A stretch of DNA of 64,000 nt from Chaenocephalus aceratus (taxonomy: Eukaryota; Chordata; Actinopteri; Perciformes; Channichthyidae), in the NCBI GenBank assembly GCA_023974075.1, contig JAMFTG010000310.1, forward strand, positions 1 to 64,000, given 5' to 3'. The position numbers and the translations under genes were made by a program. Of this stretch, positions 1-13,059 are shown piece by piece. Within the stretch, counting starts at the first letter, position 1; every line of letters begins with the position of its first letter. The notes beneath the pieces are model-generated. The model was not told the DNA's origin. It made no database searches and saw only the letters and a program-made list of their open reading frames with translations.

Positions 1-975
1 TTTACTTCAGAAGCTTCCGGCCCTGCAGTTTAACTCCTGTCCTCTTCATCCTCTTCATCCTCATCACCTCACCTTCACACCTGTCACTCCTGCAGCCTCC
101 ACCATCACCCCCTCTCTGTAGATCGTCTGCTTCTTATGCTGCCTGCCACCTCGATGCTCTGCCCCCGATAACTTTGATTTTTTTTTTATCCGCCGGCTAG
201 GTTTTCAGACTTTCTCGTGATCTTTGACCTGCAGGTAGAAACGTGAACTTTTCACCTGACCCTCCCCTCTCTGAGAAAGTCACACCTTCAAAGCTGTTTA
301 CCTGCTGAGTCGTGACAGCTGCAGTGCCTTTTGATCTCTTCAGAGGCTGTAGTTGGGGGGAAAGTGTGTGTGTCTGACTTTATATTGATTCCTGTCAAAA
401 TGTCCGTTGATATGACTTAAGATGGCGTCCTGTCACTGTGATCCTTCATTGGTTAAAAATCAGACAAAAAGTGCATTTATGACCAAAAATGATGACGTAT
501 GCAAAAAGGGGGCAACACTATAAAAGGTGACTAAATTAAATGCACCTTCACCTATATCGAAATGACCGCTTTCTCTAGGGTCGTAAAGGGTTTGAATATA
601 TAGGATGAATAATGCTCACAAATAAAAATATATATAAAACACAGATTTTTGTCTTTTTTTTTATATTCTAGTGTTGAGATCTTTAACACCATGAGAAAAC
701 AACTAACTTACTGTATTGTTACATATTTAGAGTTCCCTGTGTCAAGAGGGACCTGTACTGTATGTGGATTTGAGACCAAATTAAAGGTTTCAATCTGTGC
801 ATTTTTGTATATATATTTGGACCACAGTCTGTCCCTTTAACTTCGGAGGAGCCGGAACTCATTTTCTGTGTTAGTTATCAGCTCAGTAATGTTCTCGCGC
901 TTAGCAGGAGTGGGAGGAAGCTCTCAGACACACCTGCTTTCCCAGAAGCCTCTTTGTTTCCTGCTTGTCCTTTAT
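1..975. other. No gene recognised
   Basis: AT-rich sequence with short poly-T runs and no recognisable exon, RNA gene or known repeat. It may be single-copy intergenic DNA. Confidence 0.5.
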
Positions 976-1552
976 AGAGGTGGGAAGTAGTGGAGTACAA
1001 ATACTTCGTTACTGTACTTAGTATAAATTGTTCTGGTATCAGTACTTTACTCCACTACTTATTTTTCTGACGACTTTTTACTTTCTACTTCTTACATGTT
1101 GAACACAAATACCTGTACTTTCTACTTCTTACATGTTGAACACAAATACCTGTACTTTCTACTTCTTACATGTTGAACACAAATACCTGTACTTTCTACT
1201 TCTTACATGTTGAACACAAATACCTGTACTTTCTACTTCTTACATGTTGAACCCAAATACCTGTACTTTCTACTTCTTACATGTTGAACACAAATACCTG
1301 TACTTTCTACTTCTTACATGTTGAACTCAAATACCTGTACTTTTCTACTTCTCACATGTTGAACCCAAATACCTGTACTTTCTACTTCTTACATGTTGAA
1401 CTCAAATACCTGTACTTTCTACTTCTTACATGTTGAACCCAAATACCTGTACTTTCTACTTCTTACATGTTGAACACAAATACCTGTACTTTTCTACTCT
1501 TACATGTTGAACCCAAATACCTGTACTTTCTACTTCTTACATGTTGACAATT
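976..1552 (+). mobile_element. Truncated hAT-like element with a 37-bp internal array (copy A)
   Basis: Starts with AGAGGTGGGAAGTAGTGGAG, the left end shared with 13060 and, inverted, with about 53828. It then runs into about 12 copies of a 37-bp unit (key part CTTCTTACATGTTGAACAC) from about 1080. The right half of the element present in the other copies is missing: the array stops at an unrelated GC-rich sequence. Confidence 0.75.
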
Positions 1553-1767
1553 CAGTTTTCCCGGGAAATGTAAGTTTTGGGGTGGGCCCGCCCTGGTACA
1601 TCAAATGCCCGCCCAGAGACGTATGTCTGCCGCCGGTCCGTCTGCCTGTTGCATGAAAGTCTCTGTTTTTCTGCATGTTCAGTCGCCGTCGTCATCCTCT
1701 TCCTCCGGTGGCCCAGCTGCAGATGAAGCTCATCCTCTGTTTGAAGTCTCCAGTCTGCTTCCCATTA

Positions 1768-1770
<3 letters not shown>

Positions 1771-1817
<47 letters not shown>

Positions 1818-1832
1818 GTGTGTGTTGGTGTG

Positions 1833-1911
<79 letters not shown>

Positions 1912-1950
1912 GTGTGTGGTGTGTGCGCGTTGTGGTGCGTGTGTGAACTA
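1771..1950. repeat. (TG)n microsatellite with interruptions
   Basis: About 180 bp of TG dinucleotides broken by TTG, GGT and GC variants. Open frames of Cys-Val or Thr-His across it are artefacts. Confidence 0.98.
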
Positions 1951-2618
1951 CAAGACGCTGGATTGATCTCACCTCGTCTACAATAATGATTCTGCTCATG
2001 ATCCTTTGAACTGATGCCGATCAAGCTCCTGATCCGGGCCAGGAATTAATTGACATTAAAATGTAATGACTCCGCCCGGCGTGTGATCTGAATGGATGTG
2101 TTTAGATCGTAAATGATTGCATAGCGTTTGGAAAAGCAGGCCTGATTCGATGTGAGCTGAACCCATGTGGTTTCTCGTGGTCTGTCACGGTGTGTGTGCC
2201 ACGGCTCCTGCAGAGAGACGGACCTCGCTTTGTGTTGGCTTCTCAGCTTCTTCCTCCTCCTCTCTTCCTGCATCTGTGCCCTGTGTTCTCTCTGCTCTGC
2301 GATAAAACCAAACATTAAAAATGTAATGGATAAGATAAACACTGGAAAGGCGACTCCTGCATATAAATGAACAATGTAAATAAGCCAGGAGAGTAAACAG
2401 CGCTCTGTTGTTAATAATGGATGCATTTAATCCATGGTTTGTTTGTGTTCTGCTGTGACGGAAATACAACAAATGGTCCCAACAGGAAGGTTGTTGAGTT
2501 GCTTCAGCCAGACAACGGGAAGTGTTTATATAAAACCTATTTCTTTATGGGACTTTGAGCTGTTGTGACCTCGAGGGTTTACATTCTTAAACCAAATGAT
2601 CTCATAAATAAACTTAAC
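1951..2618. other. No gene recognised
   Basis: Ordinary-composition sequence without recognisable exon or repeat, ending at the first unit of the 57-bp array. Confidence 0.45.
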
Positions 2619-3788
2619 CTGCTGATGTTCAGGTGTATATCAGTATGTAGTGTCTCTACTTTAAAGAGTCCTCTCCTGCTGATGTTCAGGTGTATATCAA
2701 TATGTAGTGTCTCTACTTTAAAGAGTCCTCTCCTGCTGATGTTCAGGTGTATATCAGTATGTAGTGTCTCTACTTTAAAGAGTCCTCTCCTGCTGATGTT
2801 CAGGTGTATATCAATATGTAGTGTCTCTACTTTAAAGAGTCCTCTCCTGCTGATGTTCAGGTGTATATCAGTATGTAGTGTCTCTACTTTAAAGAGTCCC
2901 TCTCCTGCTGATGTTCAGGTGTATATCAGTATGTAGTGTCTCTACTTTAAAGAGTCCTCTCCTGCTGATGTTCAGGTGTATATCAGTATGTAGTGTCTCT
3001 ACTTTAAAGAGTCCTCTCCTGCTAATGTTCAGGTGTATATCAGTATGTAGTGTCTCTACTTTAAAGAGTCCTCTCCTGCTGATGTTCAGGTGTATATCAG
3101 TCTGTAGTGTCTCTACTTTAAAGAGTCCTCTCTGCTGATGTTCAGGTGTATATCAGTATGTAGTGTCTCTACTTTAAAGAGTCCTCTCCTGCTGGTGTTC
3201 AGGTGTATATCAGTATGTGTCTCTACTTTAAAGAGTCCTCTCCTGCTGATGTTCAGGTGTATATCAGTATGTAGTGTCTCTTCTTTAAAGAGTCCTCTCC
3301 TGCTGATGTTCAGGTGTATATCAGTATGTAGTGTCTCCACTTTAAAGAGTCCTCTCCTGCTGATGTTCAGGTGTATATCAGTATGTAGTGTCTCTACTTT
3401 AAAGAGTCCTCTCCTGCAGAAGTTCAGGTGTATATCAGTATGTAGTGTCTCTACTTTAAAGAGTCCTCTCCTGCTGGTGTTCAGGTGTATATCAGTATGT
3501 AGTGTCTCTACTTTAAAGAGTCCTCTCCTGCTGATGTTCAGGTGTATATCAGTATGTAGTGTCTCCACTTTAAAGAGTCCTCTCCTGCTGATGTTCAGGT
3601 GTATATCAGTATGTAGTGTCCTCTACTTTAAAGAGTCCTCTCCTGCTGATGTTCAGGTGTATATCAGTATGTAGTGTCTCTACTTTAAAGAGTCCTCTCC
3701 TGCTGATGTTCAGGTGTATATCAGTATGTAGTGTCTCTACTTTAAAGAGTCCTCTCCTGCTGATGTTCAGGTGTATATCAGTATGTAG
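2619..3788 (+). repeat. 57-bp minisatellite, array A (about 20 copies)
   Basis: Head-to-tail copies of a 57-bp unit (contains TGATGTTCAGGTGTATATCA and GTGTCTCTACTTTAAAGAGT). Copies differ by single substitutions, such as CAGTATG/CAATATG, and a few indels. Because 57 is 19 codons, frames stay open on both strands and produce repetitive 19-residue peptides that are not genes. The array is cut at its right end by the foldback element, and its continuation (TGTCTCTAC) appears at 6684. Confidence 0.97.
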
Positions 3789-6675
3789 CAGCCTGTCCTC
3801 CTACAAAAACGACCATATAGGTCGATTGTTCAGCAGCTAATACGAGCCAGAGTCACGTTTTAAAGTGTAGCACCTCTAGTGGTCGTGTAAGAAACAAACA
3901 TGCTCCTGTCGATTGCAAACGCTCCGGAGGGTCGTTTATTCACAAATAATCCTCTGGAAAATCCTAAATTGTGGAATAGTTTGGCTATTAAAATGCTTTT
4001 TTATTAGATTTAAAGCGAGAAGTGTATATTGTACTTTTATAATCTACGTCCAGTGGATGTGTAGGATCTACAGTTTGATAGATATACGAAGATGATTTGA
4101 GGGTCTCGCCAGGAGAACGTGTACTGTATATGGGGCAACTTCCATGTAAAGTTAGCGTGGGTGAAAACAGTATTTCCGGTCTCGAAGTTTTCATAATAAA
4201 AACCGGAAGTATTCCCCACACTGTCAAATGATTACGCAGTGATATCTCCATTACTCATCCACTAAAAAACATCAGTTATCCTTGTTAATTACACAATATT
4301 GATTGGTTTAAATTGTGTACAATGCTTTTATGTTTTTAACCTTCGATTCGGAGAGACAAATTGTTTTTTCGGAGTTTAGACACTACAGAGTTTTCCGAAG
4401 ACACTACACTACCCAGAATCCCCAGCTATCGTTTGGGACTACAACATCCGCCTTGCTTTACAAACCCCGTGATTAGCCCTCAAGCTCTGTGATTTGATGT
4501 TGGAGTGCCAGTGCGACAAGGTTACGCTGAGCGTCAAAGCTCTTTGAAATGGAATGGAACCACGGCAGACTTTCCAAAACTGGACTTTGACGGGTCCAGC
4601 CCGGCCCTCCCCCCCAGAATTACACTTGCTGGCTATTGTGTGTTTTGCAACATGTTCTCTATGGCACGTCTCTACTGGGAAATGTAGTTTTAAAAGACGT
4701 TTTCGTATTTCCCACAATTAGAAGTTGCCAGTATTAAACTGTATACATCCCTGGAGGTTTAGGGGATACGAAACACATTGGTGTTATCAAATTTAAAAAC
4801 ATATAATTAATAAATGGGTGAAAATTGCTTGTGTCTATAATGGGCAGCATTAATATATACCCACACGACAGCTAAGGTCAGAAGAGCTTTATTTAACAGC
4901 TGGTCTTATGTCTGTGACCCTCTGTTGTTAATTTGATAAGCCTGAAACATGCACTTGTCAAAGGTTCAGATGCACATTTAGCAAATATGGCAGTAGCCAT
5001 CGATCATCTTCAGATAAGATACTTTGTTGATCCCAAGTTGGGAAATGTTTTTGTTACAGCAGCATGTACTACTTTGTTCTACTCCACTACAATTCAGAGG
5101 TTAACCTGGTATTTTTACTACATTTATTTTTGTTACTTTGCAGATTCTGATTAATGATGTGAAATATAAACAACCCTTAAATCAGACTTTAGTTACACCT
5201 GAGTACAATTCAGCCTTATCAGTTTGTCTGTTTTGCACATCCTCCTGTTAATATCTTTGGACGTCCTGCACTAAACTGTTTTACTGTAGAGATCACTACA
5301 GTATCTTCTAGATATTTTCTATTCTATATTTCTATCATTGACCACTATTTTGTATGTAGGCTACTCTTAAATATTAAATGTTTTCATCAAATATAACTTA
5401 TTCAACAACTAAATTCAATAACGTGCTTTAACCACTAGGAGGTGGCGGTTTAGACCAGTGGTCTAGTTAATAAAACATAATATATCGTTCATAATATGAC
5501 TATTCACTTTATTGTGAAATTAAAACAGAACGGTAAAGGAAAAATACAGTTTCAGTCTCTCGACGTGAAGCTTATGCATTGTACCATGAACCTGTATAGA
5601 CCTGTAACAGTCAACTGCATGAGGAGTTGGAACGGTAGTTCAGAAAATCAGTAATATCTTTAAAAACTACAAAAAAGTCCCTTTCTCTCAGCTGTGCACC
5701 GTTATGGTGTAAACACAGCCTATCTACTAATTGGATCAAATATAAAAGTCAGCCGAATTAGTGTTGATACTGCAAGGAGACGTATTGTGTGAAAGAAATG
5801 GAAGATGTTGTTTAATTGTTGATATATTTATGGTCCACGTCACGTATTCAGTTTTGGCGGCATCTCTTCCAGTTTGTCCAAAGGTCTTCTGATCAGGCCT
5901 CTATAAATACATATCTACGGCAGATATGTATATTTAATGCAGCCGAACCGTGTATTACAATGCCGTTATGTGATGACTTTCAAAGAGAAAAGCAGAAGAA
6001 CACTCGGAAATAAAGTATTTTTTTATTTTTGAAAAATGTTTTCCGATTTCATATCACATAAACATCATATCCCGACGTGCATTGCGGCGTGATTTAGCCT
6101 ATCAAAACCTCTGAAAACAGAAATGTGTCTCTCAGAATCGAAAGAGAAAAACCTATGGGAAAAACACAAAAGCATTGTACACAATTTTAAACCAATTAAT
6201 GTCGTATAATTAACTAGGATAAACTGATGTGTTTTTTAGTGGATGTGTAGTGCAGATATCACTGTTAAATCATTTGATCATTGGTTTTATTATGAAAACG
6301 TCGAGACCGGAAATACTGTTTTTCAACCCGTAAACTTTACATGGAAGCTTGCCGCATATACACGTTCTCCTGACGAAATCTCAAATCATCTTCGTAATAT
6401 CTATCAAACTATAGATCCTACATATCGACTTGACGTGGATTCTAAAAGTACAATATATACTTCTCGCTAGAAATCTAATCATAAAGCGTTTTAATGGCCA
6501 AACTATCCTACAATTTAGGATTTTACACAGAGGGTTATTTGTGAATAAACAACCCTCTGTAACGTTTGCATTGAACGGGAGCGCTAGAGGCCGACAACTT
6601 TAAAACGTAATTATAGGTCGTATTATGCGCTTGAACAAACGACATATTTGGTCGTATGAGTTGGAGGACTTGTTG
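3789..6675. mobile_element. 2.9-kb foldback DNA transposon with 8-bp target duplication
   Basis: The two ends are inverted copies: the left begins CAGCCTGTCCTCCTAC and the right, reverse-complemented, CAACAAGTCCTCCAAC. Similarity continues for roughly 600 bp inward (about 3789-4450 against 6050-6675, with substitutions and small indels). The direct repeat GTATGTAG lies immediately outside both ends (3781-3788 and 6676-6683). An 8-bp duplication and CA-starting ends suggest the hAT superfamily. No transposase is visible, so it is non-autonomous. Part of the centre (about 5736-6020) has a close relative at 20140-20440, and the inner left arm resembles 17215-17425. Confidence 0.85.
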
Positions 6676-6683
6676 GTATGTAG

Positions 6684-7365
6684 TGTCTCTACATGTCTCC
6701 ATGCTTTAATGTTCAAAAAGCTCTTTATGTTTCTCACACTGCCTGTGCTGCAGCACCTCTTTTCACCCTTTGTCTGAAACCAGATCCCAGTCTGCTCTGA
6801 TTGGTTCGCTGCGCATGGGTTCCCTCGACAAAAGAGCAATGGGATTTCTCCATAGGATTTTGGAAAATAGCTCGAAATAAGGTCTGTGGAGAACGAACCT
6901 GTTTGATAAATGCACGTTTTGTTCAGCCGGATAATCTCCACATGTCTATCCTACTTTTATAATGTTCGAATCAGAAATCTAGTCGCCAGAAGCAAAATGC
7001 TAACGTTATGCTATAAAGGAACTGCAAGCAGGGTCGCTGCTTCAACTTCACGCCGACCTAAGATCCATATTCAAACTACAGACTCTAAATGGAACGAGTT
7101 GAAGCGTTTGTCTGAACAGTCTGCAGGAGGCAGGGACTTGCTTTTCAAGCAGAACAGGAACTAACTTAGAGGAGTGTCTACGTGTTCGCCGTAATGACGT
7201 AAAACGGCCTCGACAACTTCTGTAGTCCTGTTCAGCCACTTGGTAACAACCATCGTTTCTCAGACACGTCAACTCTTCAGAAATCCCCACAGAGTTTAGT
7301 TCCAGCTATTTTCCTAAATCCTATGGAGACGTCCCATTGGCTCTGAGACGAGGGAACAGGAAGTC
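6684..7365. mobile_element. Flank of the 57-bp-array element joined to another inverted repeat family
   Basis: 6684-6810 is the non-array part of the 57-bp-array element: the same sequence, inverted, precedes array C at 47150-47265. From about 6810 a different family begins. Its segment around 6815-6900 (TTTCTCCATAGGATTTT) is repeated inverted at about 7295-7365. Related copies lie at about 22560-22740 and, inverted, at 45545-46480. No coding capacity was recognised. Confidence 0.6.
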
Positions 7366-8606
7366 TTTTACCCACGAGCACGTCGGGTGTTGTAGCTGTT
7401 GTTGTCGCTGCCTGTCATTGCTTTATAGAAGCAGCCGGCTGGCAGAAGCTGGCGTTGCTGTCCACCGCGTTAAACCCTTTCTTTTGTCTCCTCCTTGTAT
7501 CTGCTGCTCCTAACATTTCCCCGTTGTGTTTCTGTTCACTCACTACTTGTTTTTCTTCCTCCTGTGGCTTTTCTGTGTGTGTGGTGTGTGTGTGTGTGTG
7601 TGTGTGTGTTGTCGTCGCACCTCAATGTCTCCTTGGGTGTCCCAGAAGTCCCTTAATTGACTTCTCCGTGATTGTGAAAAAACGAGCCGTGCTCTCAAAT
7701 GGCTCATTTAGCAGCAGAGCCTGTTACTACTTCATCTCCAACATATTAAAAAGTGCTATCTGCGTCAGATCAGAAGCGATAGGCTGCAAAAAAAATCCAA
7801 CCTGCCGCCATTTGACAGCTGGCAGCTAATTTGCCAATTCATCACCGGTGAATCTGAGGTATTGCCGCTCCTGTGGGAAAAACACACATATTAAGGTGTA
7901 AATGCTCCGGCAGCATTAATAATAACCAGGAGTCAGGCGTTGTGGGAGATGTAAGGAGACGACACACCCACTTAGGAGGTGGGTTTACTGCTTACAGGGC
8001 GTTCTGTTTACAGCTTTATGGGCTGTGACAGTTATTGTATGACAAGCAGTTCACCCCAGGATCATATGAAAGTCACACATGCTCATTATGTTACCTGCCT
8101 AAATCCAGCCAGCTATCAGGTGCACTCTGCACACGACACTATATCATAACCAGTGTACTCCAATGCATGTACAGTTAATTAGTGAGCATGGGTAACCTGA
8201 ACAAGATGTCCAACTTCCTGTATTTCTTTGATGTGAAAACCCACTTCTTTTAATTGCAGTTTTCTTGCCTAAAAATGTAAAAATAAAAATGCTTCTCGTT
8301 TTTCATTTGGTTTGGGTTATTATGGGCTTTCCATGGAAGTTAAAGACATGTAGATACAACATGCAGAGAGACAACATGCACCTGCAGGATTCTTGCTGTT
8401 GAATGTGCATTGCACCTCTGTAAGATTGTATGTCACTTTGGATCTCTATTTTGATCTTATAAAATTCAAACCACTGGTCATTTCTTTCCTATCATCTTAG
8501 TTTGAACTTGGCTAAATATGGTTGAAACATAAGAATATTTGGTCGCTGGGTTAAAGGATTTCAACAGGGTTTTATTGAAATGTATTTATAGAGCCCTGAC
8601 GCATGC
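7366..8606. other. No gene recognised; short TG tract
   Basis: Contains a small TG microsatellite at about 7577-7612. The rest shows no exon or known repeat. Confidence 0.45.
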
Positions 8607-8610
8607 TTAA

Positions 8611-9341
8611 AGGTCCCATGTCATGGCCATTCTACTGATCATAATTCCATTGTTGAGGTCGACTAGAATAGATTTATATTGTGCAATGTTCCAAACTCAC
8701 ATTGGTTTCTCACAGCATCTCTGTATAGTGTGTGTGTTCACTCTCTGTCCTACACGGCTTGTTGGAGCTCCTGCCCCCCCTCCCTGTGAGCCCAGTGTGC
8801 TCTGATTGGTCGGGACGTTGCGAGGCCGGACAGGTTTCCGGGTCAGCGATACAGCGAGAACAAGCTAAACTCATCCTGAGCACACACACACTCACAGCCG
8901 AAGTAAAAACAATACGTGTGGCTTGATATTGAGTAAGGTTTGTAACGCTGTGAGAACGGGTCTGCGGAGAGCATTCCTCCACCATCCCAACTCGTCTATT
9001 ACCAACCAGGGAGCTCTATGCAAGTCAATGGGACTCCCTGTTAGTTAGCCAAGGGGTCCTGGTGTGTGAGGGGCTCCGCGGGTTGGTCCATTTGGGCCAA
9101 TCCGGTCATGTGTTGTTGATCTGGGAGTTCACACGTCACAGAACCAGGAAGCAAACAAAATGGAGAAAGAGAAATGTCCAACGAGGCGTTCTGGGGCAGC
9201 AGACAGGTCTTCTCTGTGTCAGAGCTGTACTCGCTACTGGGTGCACTTTGAGGGTTTGTGACTGCAGACCGTTCACATGCAGACACACCTTCATAGCAAC
9301 AAGGGGACGGGTGAGAACCGGAAAAGCTTGACATGGGAGCT
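8611..9341. mobile_element. Kolobok-like non-autonomous element (TTAA-flanked)
   Basis: Left end AGGTCCCATGTCATG, right end reverse-complemented AGCTCCCATGTCAAG, each directly bordered by TTAA (8607-8610 and 9342-9345). TTAA duplications with ends starting AG/AGG are the signature of the Kolobok superfamily; piggyBac also uses TTAA but has C-rich ends. No transposase is visible. Confidence 0.7.
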
Positions 9342-9345
9342 TTAA

Positions 9346-10830
9346 AGAAAAAGTATCTGAATTCTCCATCTAAAAAGCCCAGATACTTGCCTATCAACAG
9401 TTTCAGTACTTTCTGGTTACCTTTGCTTCCTGCAGCATTACCAAAACACTACAAAGTAACTTTATAAACTGGTTGATTTGAACATTCATACATAAAAAAC
9501 GTTGCCTTGTATTTACTCTTAAAGACCTGGCAATAACAAACGTGACACTCTTCTCCAAATACTTTTAATTTGAAGTTATCAAATACGTCCCAAGGCTTAA
9601 AGGGTGACTTCAAAAAGGTGCCAGTCTGGAGAATCACTGCTGTGTTCAGTCAGCAAGAGGTAGCATGGAGGTCAACTTGTTTTCACTGTGTGCTTCAGAT
9701 AGTCAACCAGATCACAAGCATCTGCCGAGATTCATGATTTTAAGAAGAAATGTGTTAAAAAGGACTATCATGTGAGCCAGAGGTGGTGTTCAGCCATGCT
9801 TGAGGCGTCTCTCTCCCACAAACTGAACATATCTGATGCTACGGAAAGATTTTGAGTATTTAGTATAAACTTTGTGAGGCTTTTCCATCACTAATAAATG
9901 TTCATTGCAACTCTTATAGCTCAAGGTCACCATCGCCTCTGTTAACTCTGTTTTACATTCATTAGATCTGGGTGGAGTTTAAAGAAAGTAGCATTTAATT
10001 ATTCAAAGAAAGGTCAAGAAAGGTCAAGGCTGGCAAAAACTGATGAGCCATGATGCTGCCGCTGACGAAGTACCTTTTTAGTATTCCTGCGACTACCTGT
10101 GTCAAAACGTCTTCTTCTTCTTCTTGCTCTGAAAGCAGCGAGTACCTGCCGAGTGCTGCGTGGCTCCTCAGCTCTAATGCAGCGAGACGCGGCCCTGGCG
10201 GAAGCAGCATGTCCTCTGAGCGAGAGCAATTATGATACGCATGCAAGCGGAAAGGCTGCAGCTTGGAGAGCAGCTTTGATCCGGCAGGCTGCCTATTCAA
10301 ATCACCGCTCAGACGCCATCCTCCACTAATGTAGAGTCTGGGCCTTCAGCGGGCTCCCGAGGGCTCCTCTGTCATGAGAGGCAGCTGTTTCCCCACTTGA
10401 AACATCATTTGTCTTCTCCATGCCCTTCCTCCTCATCACAGGTGAGTGAAGGTGCTTCTGTGAGGGCGACAGCGGAGTGAAGTTTCCTTTAAAGGGAGAT
10501 TTGCCTCAGTGGTATGTGGACGCACAATTAAGCGCCACGAAGGCTCTGAGGGAACAGTGAGGTGTTTGAAGACATCCAGACACTCAACACAGTGCTATTC
10601 AAGCTAGAAACAAAACATCTTAATTGGAGTTTAGTGAAAAAAGACAGATCACACTGAGGGGAGGAGTACATGAACTGCGTCAGGTGAGAGTAAAAAGGAC
10701 ACTCATATCATGTCGACTGTACTAGCAGACCTTCCATGCTCTTTCTAAGTTATTTCACACATGCATTTAATAAAGAGGGCAGACTAAACATAATCTTATC
10801 AAAGTCACGGTCTTTATTATGCAGCTGTTG
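9346..10830. other. No gene recognised; GC-richer block at 10000-10330
   Basis: No exon with convincing splice sites. The block from about 10000 to 10330 is not repetitive within the window and is more GC-rich than its surroundings. It could be conserved non-coding sequence, but I cannot test that. Confidence 0.35.
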
Positions 10831-11052
10831 TGCCGGCTGTGGCACAGTGGGATAGTGCGCTGATCCTCAGAGCTGGCGGGGAACACCGGTTCAATCCTGC
10901 CTTGACGCCACTGCAGTCAGCATGCCGTTGTGTCCTTGGGCAAGACCCTTCACCCTATACTGCTCCTGTGGGGATTGTCCACAGTATTTATGTATTACAT
11001 GTCTGATGTATGTAGTGTAAAGCGCTTTGAGCACTTGTAAGAGCGCTAAAAT
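10831..11052 (+). mobile_element. tRNA-derived SINE
   Basis: The head has a box A-like GGCACAGTGG (10841-10850) and a box B GGTTCAATCC (10888-10897) at tRNA-like spacing. The body contains TGTCCTTGGGCAAGACCC and the tail AAGCGCTTTGAGCACTTGTA, both typical of fish SINEs that borrow the 3' end of L2/CR1-clade LINEs. It could be transcribed by RNA polymerase III if intact. Confidence 0.85.
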
Positions 11053-11495
11053 AACTGACTGCAGCTTCCTTATGATGATGATTATATGTCTATCTATCTA
11101 TGTGAAGCAAGGCCCTCGGAAAAACAATGATGTGATGGAGTTGGTGTCGTTCTTTTATCTTTTTCTCTTATTTTGTATCATAGGGATTGACCAAGATGTT
11201 TTTTTCAAAGCTGATACCGATTGTTAGGCATCTCGAGACCCATAACTGATATTAGGAACCAAAATACATTTGCAGGAAACACTGAAATATACGGGTCGAC
11301 ATTTTTAAAAAGAATTATCGCACTTTAATCGCACTTATTTTTGCACAGCGGAACGTTTCTCACTGGATGAGTTTCAGGCGTACCGATTATACTGGAGCAC
11401 CAACTAACGTTCATGACTTCAGCATGGGACTTCAAACAACAACAAACCACGGTGAACAATAGTCAAACACGAACGAACAAGCTGATGAGACCGCT

Positions 11496-11870
11496 TTGGT
11501 CGGCCCCGTGGATGGGACATTTTGTTTTAAAAAACGGACGGATGGAAGCGTCGATAAGAGCACGGTTATGTGCAAATTATGCAAAAAAGAATTTGCATAT
11601 CACCGCAGCACATCAAGCCTAAAGTATCACCTAAATGCAAAGCATGTAGCAGCTAGCGTGGACGTTAGCCCGACTCCGAGTGCAAGGAACCACACCCTGA
11701 CCCAACCCACACTCAACCAGACGACTGGTTTCAGGGCCAGGATAAGTAAGTCCACGTCTGAGAGAGTAACCAGCTCCCTGGCTCACTGGACTGCACTCGA
11801 CTGTCGACCACTTGGAGTAAAGTCCATGTGGAAACTGCTTCTCACTGTTCTCAGGTCAAATATGTATCTT
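11496..11870 (+). pseudogene. hAT transposase N-terminal fragment with BED zinc finger
   Basis: One frame encodes FKKRTDGSV, then CKLCKKEFAYHRSTSSLKYH and LNAKH. Cys-x2-Cys at about 11571-11582 is followed by His-x4-His ending at 11645. This is the BED finger found at the N terminus of hAT transposases and ZBED proteins, with the usual STSSLKYHL helix. The frame continues through a Ser/Thr-rich linker and stops near 11870, so the RNase H-like catalytic domain and dimerisation domain are absent. There is no ATG in a suitable place: the first exon is missing or decayed. An AT-rich stretch and AATCGAGTCCCGGCTCTA just downstream (about 11940) look like a hAT end. I read it as the remnant of a deleted hAT element, not a host gene. 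Confidence 0.75.
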
Positions 11871-12079
11871 TGATTAAAAATGCGATTAATTTCGATTAAT
11901 TAATTACAAAGCCTCTAATTAATTAGATACATTTTTTTAATCGAGTCCCGGCTCTAATTATTAGTGTTCAGATACTAAGGCAAAACACATATTTGTGGTT
12001 CTTTACTTCATAAAAATCGGACTTGGTACCGGCGTGTATCCAATATGAAAAGGACAAGAATCAAACCTCTTTATATGGA

Positions 12080-13051
12080 CGATTGTCTGCGATGACCTTG
12101 GTGTGTTCCTGTGTGGAGGACGAGGTCAGAGTCTAGACACCAAACAACAGTCTGTCAACATAATAGCTTTGCAATGTGAACGGGCTGACTGGATTAGGAT
12201 CAACTGTCTCAGTGAAATCACAAGATGGTTGACTCTGTGGTCGTGACGAGACCTTTGGGTTTTCCTTTGATTCCCACGGTCCAGAGATGAAAGGTGTGTG
12301 AGGGTCCATGCTGGGTTGGAGGTGTAATGAACCTGTTTCCTGGTGCCGCCGGATAGTGACGTCAGAAAGCTGCACCAACAGCCACCTGAGATGCAGAGAT
12401 ATGTATATGCGGGGGTTGGTAGTGAGAAACAGAGAAAGCTGTGAGTATGTGTGGGTGATGAATACTGCAGGTACGATTAAGAGCCAACTCGTCCGCCCAA
12501 AAGACACTCCACTGGGTCTTACATCTCCTACTGGAGAGAAGAAAATGGCCTTTCTTTCCATCAATTGTTTCCTTTGATGCAAGCACTGAATGAAACTGAT
12601 TTCATAGCATATTGTGTCAAACACATGCTTCTGGAAATGGAAACGGAAAGAGGATCAGTTTACCGTTTTCTGGATCAGGTTATGTGTCGTTGTTTTGTCC
12701 ACCTTCCTGTAGACACCAAACATGTGCACACTCATTGCCATCAAGCATTTTAAAAGTGCAGTAATCTGTGACCTAAACCTAGCTTTGCTTTGCTATACCA
12801 AGTTTGAAATCTGAAAAAGTCTCTTTGAAGAAGTAAGAAATAGGAGTGTACACTCACACACACTCAGACACACAGCAGGCTTTGTAAATCCATCTAAATT
12901 CATCTGAGTCGTGTAGTTCTTCATTTTCCCACCCTGTGCAGTGACTTCGCAATCTGTTCTGTGAAGGTGCTATAAACCTGGAAAGCTCCTAATCCCCCCG
13001 GCAACAAGACGAGCGTAAACATGAGGCTGTTTGTGGGGGTAAACACGTGGA
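12080..13051. other. No gene recognised
   Basis: Open frames on both strands here resemble no family I know and lack good splice sites. No repeat was recognised. Confidence 0.4.
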
Positions 13052-13059
13052 GCCATGAT

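Noticed and set aside
1012..1550. CRISPR-like array (37-bp repeats)
   Set aside because: There are no unique spacers: the units are directly adjacent and the genome is a vertebrate's.
10099..10329. Possible coding exon in the GC-richer block
   Set aside because: Frames on both strands are open by composition, with no family match and no convincing splice sites.
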